Shown one piece after another: positions 5,275 to 11,287 of a stretch of 11,287 nucleotides of DNA. The position numbers and the translations under genes were made by a program. This stretch comes from Kiloniellales bacterium (lineage in GTDB: Bacteria > Pseudomonadota > Alphaproteobacteria > Kiloniellales > JAKSBE01). Location of the stretch: NCBI GenBank assembly GCA_030067055.1, contig JASJAL010000182.1:1-11287 (forward strand), given 5' to 3'. The notes beneath the pieces were generated by a model, which was given only the letters and a program-made list of their open reading frames with translations, searched no databases and was not told the DNA's origin. The stretch's first letter is position 1. Each line of letters begins with the position of its first letter.

Positions 5275-6392
5275 GCGGGGACATCCAGGCCATCACCATG
5301 CCCAAGTGGGGCCTCGCGATGGAGGAGGGCATGGTGGTCGCCTGGCATGTCGAGCCGGGCGGCGAAGTCGGTGCGGGCGACGACCTGCTCGACATCGAGA
5401 CGACCAAGATCACCAACGTCTTCGAGGCGCCGGTCGGCGGGCTCCTGCGGCGGCAGATCGTCGCCGCGGGAGAAACCGTGCCGGTCGGCGCGCTCCTGGG
5501 CGTGGTCGCCGACCCGGCGGTCGACGACGTCGAGATCGACGCCTTCGTTGCTCGCTTCAACGAGAGCTTCGAGGTCCAGGCCAAGGAGGCCGCAGCGGCC
5601 GCGCCGGAGACCCAGGTGATCGAGGTCGACGGTCTGCCGCTGGCCTATCTGCGGCTGGGCGATGCCGAAGGCACGCCCCTGGTCCTGGTCCACGGCTTCG
5701 GCGGCGACATCAACAACTGGCTCTTCAACCTGCCGAGTCTGGCGGAGAGCCACAGTGTCTATGCCGTCGACCTGCCGGGCCACGGCAAGTCCGGCAAGAC
5801 GGTCGACAAGGCCAGTCTCGAAGCCCTGGCCGAGACCCTGGCAGGCTTCATGACCGCCGCCGGGATCGAGGACGCCCATCTGGTCGGCCATTCCCTGGGC
5901 GGGGCCATCTCGCTGCAACTGGCGCTGGCCCGTCCGGCCCGGGTCGCCAGCCTGACCTTGATCTCACCAGCCGGTTTCGGTCCGGATATCAACGCCGACT
6001 ACATCGAGGGCTTCATCGCGGCCGAACGGCGCAAGGAGATGAAGGGCTTGCTCCAGATGCTCTTCGCCGATCCGGAGCTGGTCAGCCGCGACATGGTCAA
6101 CGATCTGCTGAAGTACAAGCGCCTGGACGGCGTGAACCCGGCCCTGCGGGCGATCGCCGACGGGGTCTTCCCGGACGGCCGGCAGACCGGCGTCCTCAGC
6201 CCGAGGTTGGCCGAACTTGCCGTGCCGCTGCAGGTGATCTGGGGCGCGGAAGACCGGATCGTCCCGGCCTCCCACGCCGCCGACCTGCCCGACAAGGTTC
6301 GGGTCCATCTTCTGGACGATGTCGGGCACATGCCTCAGATGGAGGCGGCCGGCGAGGTCAACCGCCTGATCGGGGAGTTTCTGTCGGCTTAG
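5271..6392 (+). CDS. acoC: Acetoin dehydrogenase E2: lipoyl domain fused to alpha/beta hydrolase
   Basis: The 373-residue protein has the two-part AcoC layout. Residues 1-82 form a biotinyl/lipoyl domain with K46 in DIETTKITN as the lipoylation site. After a short Ala-rich linker (105-113), residues about 116-373 form an alpha/beta hydrolase domain, with oxyanion-region HGFGGD (141-146), nucleophile S208 in GHSLGG, D328 in GAEDRIVP and H353 in VGHMPQ. It lacks the peripheral-subunit-binding domain and the HxxxDG acyltransferase core of pyruvate-type E2 proteins, as expected for acetoin systems. It accepts the acetyl group from E1 and transfers it to CoA, with E3 reoxidising the lipoyl group. 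No E3 gene is in the window, so a housekeeping dihydrolipoamide dehydrogenase or a distant copy must serve. The ATGA overlap with acoB supports co-translation. Confidence 0.93.
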   Translation: MSGDIQAITMPKWGLAMEEGMVVAWHVEPGGEVGAGDDLLDIETTKITNVFEAPVGGLLRRQIVAAGETVPVGALLGVVADPAVDDVEIDAFVARFNESFEVQAKEAAAAAPETQVIEVDGLPLAYLRLGDAEGTPLVLVHGFGGDINNWLFNLPSLAESHSVYAVDLPGHGKSGKTVDKASLEALAETLAGFMTAAGIEDAHLVGHSLGGAISLQLALARPARVASLTLISPAGFGPDINADYIEGFIAAERRKEMKGLLQMLFADPELVSRDMVNDLLKYKRLDGVNPALRAIADGVFPDGRQTGVLSPRLAELAVPLQVIWGAEDRIVPASHAADLPDKVRVHLLDDVGHMPQMEAAGEVNRLIGEFLSA

Positions 6393-6421
6393 GGGAAAAG
6401 TGCACACAACGGATCAAACGA

Positions 6422-6437
6422 CCGCCGAGAACGGCGG
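6422..6437 (+). other. Short hairpin between acoC and the transporter genes
   Basis: CCGCCG (6422-6427) and CGGCGG (6432-6437) form a six-bp stem with an AGAA loop, about 30 bases after the acoC stop. There is no T-run. It may reduce read-through into the transporter genes or protect the aco mRNA end. Confidence 0.35.
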
Positions 6438-6451
6438 CGTCGGAAGCCTGC

Positions 6452-6485
6452 GTCCTACCGGACAGGTCTCGGCCGTCCGGAGGAC
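6452..6485 (+). promoter_or_regulatory. Strong hairpin in the leader of the solute-binding protein gene
   Basis: GTCCT-a-CCGGAC (6452-6463) pairs with GTCCGG-AGGAC (6475-6485), an 11-bp stem with one bulged A and an 11-base loop. It ends eight bases before the SD GGGGAGGA (6493-6500) of the binding-protein gene. It does not hide the SD. Possible roles are mRNA stabilisation at the segment boundary or a protein/RNA-responsive leader; none is shown. Confidence 0.45.
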
Positions 6486-6508
6486 CATCAACGGGGAGGA
6501 ATTCGTCC

Positions 6509-8035
6509 ATGTTTTTTGTGCCCAAGAACGCGGTCTACAAGAGGGTCAGCCGGCGGAAGTTTCTCGAGCTCGGCGGCGGGGTGGCGACGGCGCTCGGTGC
6601 CGGCTCCATCGCCGTCGGCCTCAACTCGGTGATCTCGCGGACGCCGGTCTACGCCGCGTCCTCCGATGACGCCAAGTGGAAGCAGTACGCGGGCTCGAAG
6701 CTGGTCTTCATGTCCGAGAACACGCCGCCCTCCTTCGCCATCCGCGACAACCTGGAAGAATTCGTCAATCTGACCGGGATCGAGGTCGAGATCCTGACAG
6801 ACGACCTGCCGGTGGTGCAGCAGAAGGTCGGCATCGACCTGCGCGGCGGCCAGGCCGACTTTCACCTGAACTACGTGCAGGACAAGCCGATCGGCTCACC
6901 CTTCGCCGACTTCTATGCCGACCTGACCCCGATGCTGGGTGACGAGACTCTGCCGCAGGATCCAGAGGGCTACGGCGAGGACGTCTGGTTCGAGAACTAC
7001 CGCGACGCCTGCGGCGTCTACTACACCCGCGACCGCCTCGTCGCCTTTCCCTACGACTGCGCGGTGGCCTGTACCTTCTACCGGCAGGACCTCTACGAGA
7101 AGCACAGCAAGGACTTCGAGGCCGACTACGGCTACCGGCTGGAGTTCACCAATGGCACCACCTGGAAGAACGTCCGCGACTTCGCCGAGTTCTTCAAGAA
7201 GCTACGCGACGGCGGGGCGGACGTGCCCTACGGCTATGCCCAGCACCACGGCTCCTTCGCCTGGACGACCCAGCTCGACATCCAGCGCATGCTGTTCTCG
7301 CACGGCCGCTGGATCGACTTCGAGGTCGACGACAAGCTGGGCAGCAAGGAGCCGGGACCGGCCAAGTGGGGCGACCAGCAGTCGATCCTGGTCATGGAGA
7401 AGTTCCGCGAGCAGGCCGAGGTCTGCCATCCGGACAACCTCGCCAACGGCACCCTGGAGCTGAACACCGTCTATCAGGCCGGTCAGATCGCGATGCAGGT
7501 GCAGTACCACGAGTTCGCGGCCTCGGTTGAGGACGCCTCGACCTCGGTCGCGGCGGACGGCAAGACGGCCTATGGGCCCTGCCCGGCCGGCGAGCCGGAG
7601 TGGATCGCCGGCGACGGCCAGGCGGTCAACGGCTGCAACTGCGGCATCGGCGGCATCGGCATCAACGGCAACGCCTCCGAGGACCTGCAACGGGCCGCCT
7701 ACATCTTCGCGATCTGGGCGACCTCGAAGAACACCCAGTTCGAGGTCCTGAAGGGTGTCGGCGGGACGCCAACCCGTAAGTCGGTGATGGAGATCCCCGA
7801 GGTGGCGCAGGCCCGCCAGCGGCCGACGGCCATGCCCAACGCGCTGACCTTCGATGCGGTCTACGACTACGGCATCAAGGATCCGCACTTCGTGCTGGGC
7901 CCCAAGATCCCGGAGGCCAACGAGTACCACAACATCATCGCGACCGAGACCCAGCGCTGCGTTTCCGGCCAAACCGGCGCCAAGGAAGCCTGCGAGGCCA
8001 TCAAGCAGCAGCTCGACGACCTTCACGACATCTGA
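6509..8035 (+). CDS. Tat-exported ABC transporter solute-binding protein (family 1 type)
   Basis: This 508-residue periplasmic binding protein would deliver the ligand to the two permeases encoded next. The N-terminus carries a twin-arginine signal, SRRKFLELGGG (14-24), with a hydrophobic stretch to about 38 and a likely cleavage after VYA (47-49), so export is folded, through Tat. The mature part resembles the large family 1 extracellular solute-binding proteins of CUT1 importers (VFMSENTPPSF opening, TWKNVRDFAEFFKKL, YQAGQIAMQV, VGGTPTRKS near the C-terminal lobe). It has nine cysteines after the signal (168, 184, 188, 306, 358, 376, 378, 484, 495), many for such a protein, suggesting disulfides or a bound metal. 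The ATG follows GGGGAGGA at eight bases. The ligand is not deducible; position after acoABC suggests acetoin, a diol, a polyol or a related carbon source. Confidence 0.88.
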   Translation: MFFVPKNAVYKRVSRRKFLELGGGVATALGAGSIAVGLNSVISRTPVYAASSDDAKWKQYAGSKLVFMSENTPPSFAIRDNLEEFVNLTGIEVEILTDDLPVVQQKVGIDLRGGQADFHLNYVQDKPIGSPFADFYADLTPMLGDETLPQDPEGYGEDVWFENYRDACGVYYTRDRLVAFPYDCAVACTFYRQDLYEKHSKDFEADYGYRLEFTNGTTWKNVRDFAEFFKKLRDGGADVPYGYAQHHGSFAWTTQLDIQRMLFSHGRWIDFEVDDKLGSKEPGPAKWGDQQSILVMEKFREQAEVCHPDNLANGTLELNTVYQAGQIAMQVQYHEFAASVEDASTSVAADGKTAYGPCPAGEPEWIAGDGQAVNGCNCGIGGIGINGNASEDLQRAAYIFAIWATSKNTQFEVLKGVGGTPTRKSVMEIPEVAQARQRPTAMPNALTFDAVYDYGIKDPHFVLGPKIPEANEYHNIIATETQRCVSGQTGAKEACEAIKQQLDDLHDI

Positions 8036-8042
8036 GGAGAGG

Positions 8043-8066
8043 GGCCCGGGGCCTCGGTCCCGGGCC
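8043..8066 (+). other. GC-rich intercistronic hairpin after the binding-protein gene
   Basis: GGCCCGGG (8043-8050) and CCCGGGCC (8059-8066) are perfect eight-bp arms; a G-U and a C-G pair extend the stem inward to a four-base loop. It begins seven bases after the stop codon and has no T-run. Such structures commonly follow binding-protein genes in importer operons, as between malE and malF, where they lower downstream expression relative to the binding protein. Confidence 0.5.
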
Positions 8067-8118
8067 GTCGCGTTGCGGCCGGAGCCGCGCGCAGGGGCTA
8101 CGAGCTTGGGGGAGGGCG

Positions 8119-9111
8119 ATGCCAGGGCCGGATACAGCGGCCGCCACTGGGACGGCGGTCAGCCAGGGAGAAGGCTTCCAGGTGCGGCGGGTCGACTACG
8201 ATCCGCCGGCCCTCAACCCGCTGCCCTCGCGGCGCTACTACTTCTATCTCATGGCCCCGGCGGTCGTGATCCTCGCTTGCATCACGATCTATCCCTTCCT
8301 CTGGCTGATCTACATGAGCCTGCACAAGGTCGGCCTGGGGGCCGAGGCCGACCGCTGGAACGACTTCAAGAACTACATCCGCCTGACCCGGGATTCGAAG
8401 TACCTGATGGGCTGGGTCCTGCTGGCCAAGTACAGCTTCATGTGCCTGGCGCTCGAGGTCGGCCTCGGGGTCCTGCTGGCGGTGCTGCTCAACAACTCGC
8501 GCTTCGAGAAGGCCCTGGTCACGATCTTCCTGATGCCGATGATGATGGCGCCGGTGATCGCGGGACTGGTCTGGTACTACCTCTACAACGGCACCTTTGG
8601 CTGGTACCACTGGCTCTTCCAGTCGGTCGGCCTGCTGGGCGAGACCTCTATCCTTGGCAGTCCGGACACCGCGATGATCGGCATCGTGGTGGTCGACGTC
8701 TGGCAGTGGACGCCGCTGATCACCCTGATCACGCTGGCCGGCTTGAAACGCGTGCCCCAGGATCAGCTGGAAGCCAACATGGTCGACGGCGCTGGGGCGC
8801 TGCGCAACTTCGTCTCGATCACGCTGCCCAACCTCTATCCCTTCCTGCTGATCGCGATCCTGCTGCGGTTCATGGACAACTTCCGCTTCATCGACGCGGT
8901 CCTGGTCCTGACCGGCGGTGGGCCGGCCAATGCAACCAAGATCCTGCCGACCTACCTCTTCGACGTCTCCTTCCAGTTCTTCAAGCTGGGCCGCGGGGCC
9001 GCCATCGCCTTCACCTTGCTGGTCGTCACCATCCTCCTCGGCCTGGTCCTGGTGAAGGTCTTCCAGGATCCCTCGCAGAAGCTGGCCGACAACAAGGGTG
9101 AAGGAGGCTGA
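8119..9111 (+). CDS. ABC transporter permease, MalF/UgpA type (CUT1)
   Basis: The 330-residue inner-membrane permease has a 40-residue hydrophilic N-terminal extension followed by about six hydrophobic segments (by eye 43-65, 100-124, 132-154, 184-208, 238-258, 295-315). The cytoplasmic EAA loop that docks on the ATPase is at about 217-239, with LEANMVDGAG then ITLPNL. The TGGGPANAT motif (265-273) before the last membrane segment is typical of MalF-type subunits of sugar/polyol importers. The start at 8119 follows a purine-rich GGGGGAGGG SD with rather short spacing. It is separated from the binding-protein gene by 83 bases holding a strong hairpin, and from the second permease by 11 bases. 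Confidence 0.92.
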   Translation: MPGPDTAAATGTAVSQGEGFQVRRVDYDPPALNPLPSRRYYFYLMAPAVVILACITIYPFLWLIYMSLHKVGLGAEADRWNDFKNYIRLTRDSKYLMGWVLLAKYSFMCLALEVGLGVLLAVLLNNSRFEKALVTIFLMPMMMAPVIAGLVWYYLYNGTFGWYHWLFQSVGLLGETSILGSPDTAMIGIVVVDVWQWTPLITLITLAGLKRVPQDQLEANMVDGAGALRNFVSITLPNLYPFLLIAILLRFMDNFRFIDAVLVLTGGGPANATKILPTYLFDVSFQFFKLGRGAAIAFTLLVVTILLGLVLVKVFQDPSQKLADNKGEGG

Positions 9112-9122
9112 GCAGGCGGGCC

Positions 9123-10001
9123 ATGGCTTCACGCGACGTCGTCCAGTACCACACCCCGGCCAAGCGCCTGCTGCAGCTGCTCTCGGTGGCTTTTCTGGCG
9201 GCCTACCTGATCTGGACCGTTCTGCCGCTGATCGTGATGTTCGTGTCTTCCTTCAAGGACCTGCTGGCCGCCTTCCAGGTTCCGCCGCCGGGGGACTGGT
9301 CGGGACTCGCCCTGTTCTTCGACTTCGAGCCGACCCTCAAGCACTACCTGAACCTCTTCGTGCAGCTGAACTTCGGCACCTATCTGGTGCACAGCCTGGT
9401 GGCCTCCTTGGGGTCCGCCGTGGTCTCGGTGGTCTTCGGCTCGATGTGCGCCTACAGCCTTTCCAGGATCGAATTCAAGGGGAAGAAGGACTTCTTCTTC
9501 TGGATCATCTCGACCCGGATGGCGCCGGTGGTGGCCGTGATGGTGCCGCTCTACGCGATCTTCCGGACGGTCGACCTGGTGGGCACCCTGCCCGGCCTGA
9601 TCCTGGCCTATACGACCTTCAACCTGCCCTTCGCGATCTGGATTCTGAAGGGCTTCTTCGACAACGTGCCCTACGCCATCGAGGAGGCGGCGCTCTGTGA
9701 CGGCTGCAACCGGCTGCAGGCCTTCCGCGAGATCCTGCCGCTGGTCGCGCCCGGCATCGGGGCTTTCGTCGTGCTCTGCGTGCTCTTCGCCTGGAACGAC
9801 TTCCTCTTCGCCTCGATCATCGGCAGCGGCGGCGCCAAGACCCTGCCGGTGGCGACCCGCGAGCTGGTGCAGCCGCAGAACATCCAGTGGGGCAGCATCA
9901 TGGCGGCCGGGGTGGTGACCACCCTGCCGATGATGTTCCTGGGCCTGCTGATCCGCCGTTACCTGGTGACCGGTCTGACCATGGGCGCGGTCCGGGAGTA
10001 G
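9123..10001 (+). CDS. ABC transporter permease, MalG/UgpE type (CUT1)
   Basis: The 292-residue partner permease has about six hydrophobic segments (by eye 20-42, 88-113, 123-147, 155-176, 210-233, 257-277). The EAA loop begins at EEAALCDG (187-194) and ends at ILPLVAPG, a good match to the MalG family. The C-terminal RRYLVTGLTMGAVRE tail is the usual ending of these subunits, where it inserts into the ATPase dimer interface. A possible SD AAGGAGG at 9101-9107 lies inside the end of the previous gene at 15 bases, with GGCGGG nearer the ATG. It forms the heterodimeric channel with the upstream permease. Confidence 0.93.
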   Translation: MASRDVVQYHTPAKRLLQLLSVAFLAAYLIWTVLPLIVMFVSSFKDLLAAFQVPPPGDWSGLALFFDFEPTLKHYLNLFVQLNFGTYLVHSLVASLGSAVVSVVFGSMCAYSLSRIEFKGKKDFFFWIISTRMAPVVAVMVPLYAIFRTVDLVGTLPGLILAYTTFNLPFAIWILKGFFDNVPYAIEEAALCDGCNRLQAFREILPLVAPGIGAFVVLCVLFAWNDFLFASIIGSGGAKTLPVATRELVQPQNIQWGSIMAAGVVTTLPMMFLGLLIRRYLVTGLTMGAVRE

Positions 10002-10012
10002 CCCGCGGCAAG

Positions 10013-10032
10013 AAGGAGGACGAGCAACCTTG
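10013..10032 (+). promoter_or_regulatory. SD and TTG start codon of the ATPase gene
   Basis: AAGGAGGA (10013-10020) lies nine bases before TTG (10030-10032). No ATG in frame precedes the ABC domain at a sensible distance, and the next residues ([13 protein letters not shown]) are the normal N-terminus of UgpC/MalK proteins, so TTG is the start. A TTG start behind such a strong SD may tune ATPase output. Confidence 0.75.
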
Positions 10033-11124
10033 GCATCGGTAAGCATCAGCAACGTCTGGAAGTACTACGGCAATACCGTCGCCGTGCGCGACCTGAGCCT
10101 GGAGTGCCCGGACAACGAGTTTCTTTGCGTCCTCGGCCCCTCGGGCTGCGGCAAGTCTTCGACCCTGCGCATGCTGGCAGGTCTGGAGCACATCTCTGCG
10201 GGCGAGATCCGCTTTGGCGAACAGCGGGTCAACGAACTGGCGCCCAAGGACCGCGACATCGCGATGGTCTTCGAGAATTACGCGCTCTATCCCCACAAGA
10301 CCGTCTTCGACAACATCGCCAACCCGCTGCGCCTGCGCCGGGTCGACGCGGCGACCACCAAGGACAAGGTGACCCGCGCCGCCGCCATGCTGGAGATCGA
10401 CAACCTGCTGGACCGCAAGCCAGCCCAGCTCAGCGGCGGGCAGAAGCAGCGGGTCGCGATCGGCCGGGCCATCGTCCGCGAACCCGCCCTCTTCCTCTTC
10501 GACGAGCCGATCGCCCATCTGGACGCCAAGCTGCGCGCCCACATGCGCGGCGAGCTGAAGCACATGCAGCGCAGCCTGGGCACCACGACGATCTACGTCA
10601 CCCACGATCAGCTAGAAGCTCTCTCCATGGGCGATCGCATCGCCGTGATGCACGAAGGCGTGCTGCAGCAGCTGGGCACGCCTTCGGAAATCTACAACCA
10701 TCCGATCAACGAATGGGTCGCCAGCTTCGTCGGGGAACCGCCGATGAACTTCCTGGACTGCATGCTGGAGCGTTCCGCCGACCGCCTGGCGCTGCGTCAC
10801 AACGGCTTCGCGGTGCCGCTCACCGCCGAGCAGGGGAGCCTTCTGGGCGGCGCGGCGGATGCCGCCGGTCTGCGGATGGGAATCCGCCCGGACGATGTCG
10901 GGATCTCTATGGACCCTGGGGCCGAGGGTGCCGTCGAGGCCAGCATCTTCGTGACCGAACTCCTGGGCAGCGACATGCTGGTCGAGGTCGAGCTCGGTGA
11001 CACCCGAGTCCAGGTGAAGACGACCCCGGACTTCCAGGGGGCCATCGGAGAACGCTGCTTCGTGACCTTCGATACCCGACGCTGGCACACCTTCTCCCGC
11101 GAGGACGGCCAGGCCTATTTTTAG
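10030..11124 (+). CDS. ABC transporter ATP-binding protein, MalK/UgpC type, with Q-loop glutamate
   Basis: The 364-residue ATPase powers the importer. The nucleotide-binding domain (1-235) has Walker A GPSGCGKS (36-43), signature LSGGQ (134-138), Walker B LFLFDEP (154-160) with catalytic E159, D-loop AHLD (162-165) and H-loop H192 in YVTHDQ. The C-terminal regulatory TOBE-type domain (about 240-364) contains the family motif MGIRPDD (283-289). The striking feature is the Q-loop: [10 protein letters not shown] has E82 where MalK-type proteins have glutamine (Q82 in E. coli MalK); the codon is GAG, one base from CAG. The D-loop is also AHLD instead of the common SNLD. Translation starts at TTG. 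The protein may work as a homodimer, or pair with a second ATPase encoded elsewhere, as glycerol importers of rhizobia use two different ATPases. Confidence 0.93.
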   Translation: MASVSISNVWKYYGNTVAVRDLSLECPDNEFLCVLGPSGCGKSSTLRMLAGLEHISAGEIRFGEQRVNELAPKDRDIAMVFENYALYPHKTVFDNIANPLRLRRVDAATTKDKVTRAAAMLEIDNLLDRKPAQLSGGQKQRVAIGRAIVREPALFLFDEPIAHLDAKLRAHMRGELKHMQRSLGTTTIYVTHDQLEALSMGDRIAVMHEGVLQQLGTPSEIYNHPINEWVASFVGEPPMNFLDCMLERSADRLALRHNGFAVPLTAEQGSLLGGAADAAGLRMGIRPDDVGISMDPGAEGAVEASIFVTELLGSDMLVEVELGDTRVQVKTTPDFQGAIGERCFVTFDTRRWHTFSREDGQAYF

Positions 11125-11160
11125 ATCAGACAGATAGAGCGACCTCTCCGCCTTCATACG

Positions 11161-11175
11161 AGCGCAGGCTGCGCT
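11161..11175 (+). terminator. Weak hairpin downstream of the ATPase gene
   Basis: AGCGCA (11161-11166) and TGCGCT (11170-11175) form a six-bp stem with a three-base loop, 37 bases after the stop codon. A second small hairpin, AGGGC/GCCCT, lies at 11197-11210. Neither is followed by a T-run, so termination here is only a possibility, perhaps Rho-dependent. Confidence 0.25.
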
Positions 11176-11226
11176 AGCCCCGTTGAACCGTCAGGCAGGG
11201 CGGCGGCCCTATGCGGCCATTAGCGA

Positions 11227-11232
11227 TATATT
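11227..11232 (+). promoter_or_regulatory. Possible -10 element in an A/T-rich patch
   Basis: TATATT matches the -10 consensus in five of six bases and sits in the only A/T-rich patch (11221-11240) near the right edge. No convincing -35 box lies 16-18 bases upstream. It would serve a gene starting beyond the window. Confidence 0.25.
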
Positions 11233-11276
11233 TGCAGATTCGGTGCCCTAATCCTTCCCAGGCCTTCGAGGGACAT

Positions 11277-11285
11277 GGGGGAGGA
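11277..11285 (+). promoter_or_regulatory. SD for a gene starting beyond the right edge
   Basis: GGGGGAGGA closely matches the SD sequences used by the other genes here (for example 3265-3272 and 6493-6500). With normal spacing the start codon would fall a few bases past the window end. The identity of that gene cannot be seen. Confidence 0.4.
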
Positions 11286-11287
11286 TT

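Noticed and set aside
5306..6508. Apparent 400-residue N-terminal extension of the binding-protein frame
   Set aside because: It is a shifted reading of acoC; the Tat signal starting at 6509 with an SD fixes the true start.
6400..6669. Small frame starting at GTG in the acoC-binding protein gap
   Set aside because: No SD, overlaps the start of the binding-protein gene in another frame and has no recognisable sequence.
1..11287. CRISPR arrays, tRNA/rRNA genes, insertion sequences, phage or defence genes
   Set aside because: I saw no regularly spaced direct repeats, tRNA-like cloverleaf, transposase or phage motifs in reading the window.

Overview
The window is GC-rich DNA, dense in genes, with codon use strongly biased to G or C at the third position and short gaps carrying clear Shine-Dalgarno (SD) sequences. 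Gene content and protein style suggest an alphaproteobacterium, most likely of the Rhodospirillales/Kiloniellales kind. That placement is an inference from general resemblance, because the window holds no marker gene.

Left part (1-3041), housekeeping and accessory genes. The window opens inside the C-terminal part of a TadA-type deaminase on the plus strand. It converges with a seven-base gap on a minus-strand D-amino-acid aminotransferase. A divergent intergenic region (about 1073-1231) follows, then a small DOPA 4,5-dioxygenase-family protein whose 3' end overlaps the start of an exported TlpA-like thiol oxidoreductase. Next comes a GpdQ/CpdA-like metallophosphodiesterase with a good candidate sigma-70 promoter. 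Its stop codon lies inside a 66-bp palindrome.

Middle (2976-3280) is a 301-base stretch without a gene between the phosphodiesterase and acoA. It holds two adjacent large inverted repeats (2976-3041 and 3049-3108), an imperfect sigma-54-like -24/-12 element, a smaller hairpin and the leader of the next operon.

Right part (3281-11124) is one co-directional cluster. First come acoA, acoB and acoC, the E1 alpha, E1 beta and lipoyl-alpha/beta-hydrolase E2 subunits of an acetoin dehydrogenase-type complex. A structured 116-bp spacer follows. Then comes a complete CUT1-type ABC importer: a Tat-exported solute-binding protein, two MalF/MalG-type permeases and one MalK/UgpC-type ATPase. The simplest reading is an uptake-and-degradation module in which the importer supplies acetoin, a precursor such as a diol or polyol, or a related carbon source to the dehydrogenase. 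The substrate cannot be read from the sequence. The E3 dihydrolipoamide dehydrogenase, an AcoR-type regulator and acoX are absent from the window.

The points most worth a second look are the linkage of the Aco complex to a sugar-type importer, glutamate in place of the Q-loop glutamine of the ATPase, nine cysteines in the binding protein, and the paired palindromes and structured leaders around the operon. The last 160 bases hold no gene but end in a strong SD, so another gene probably starts just past the right edge.
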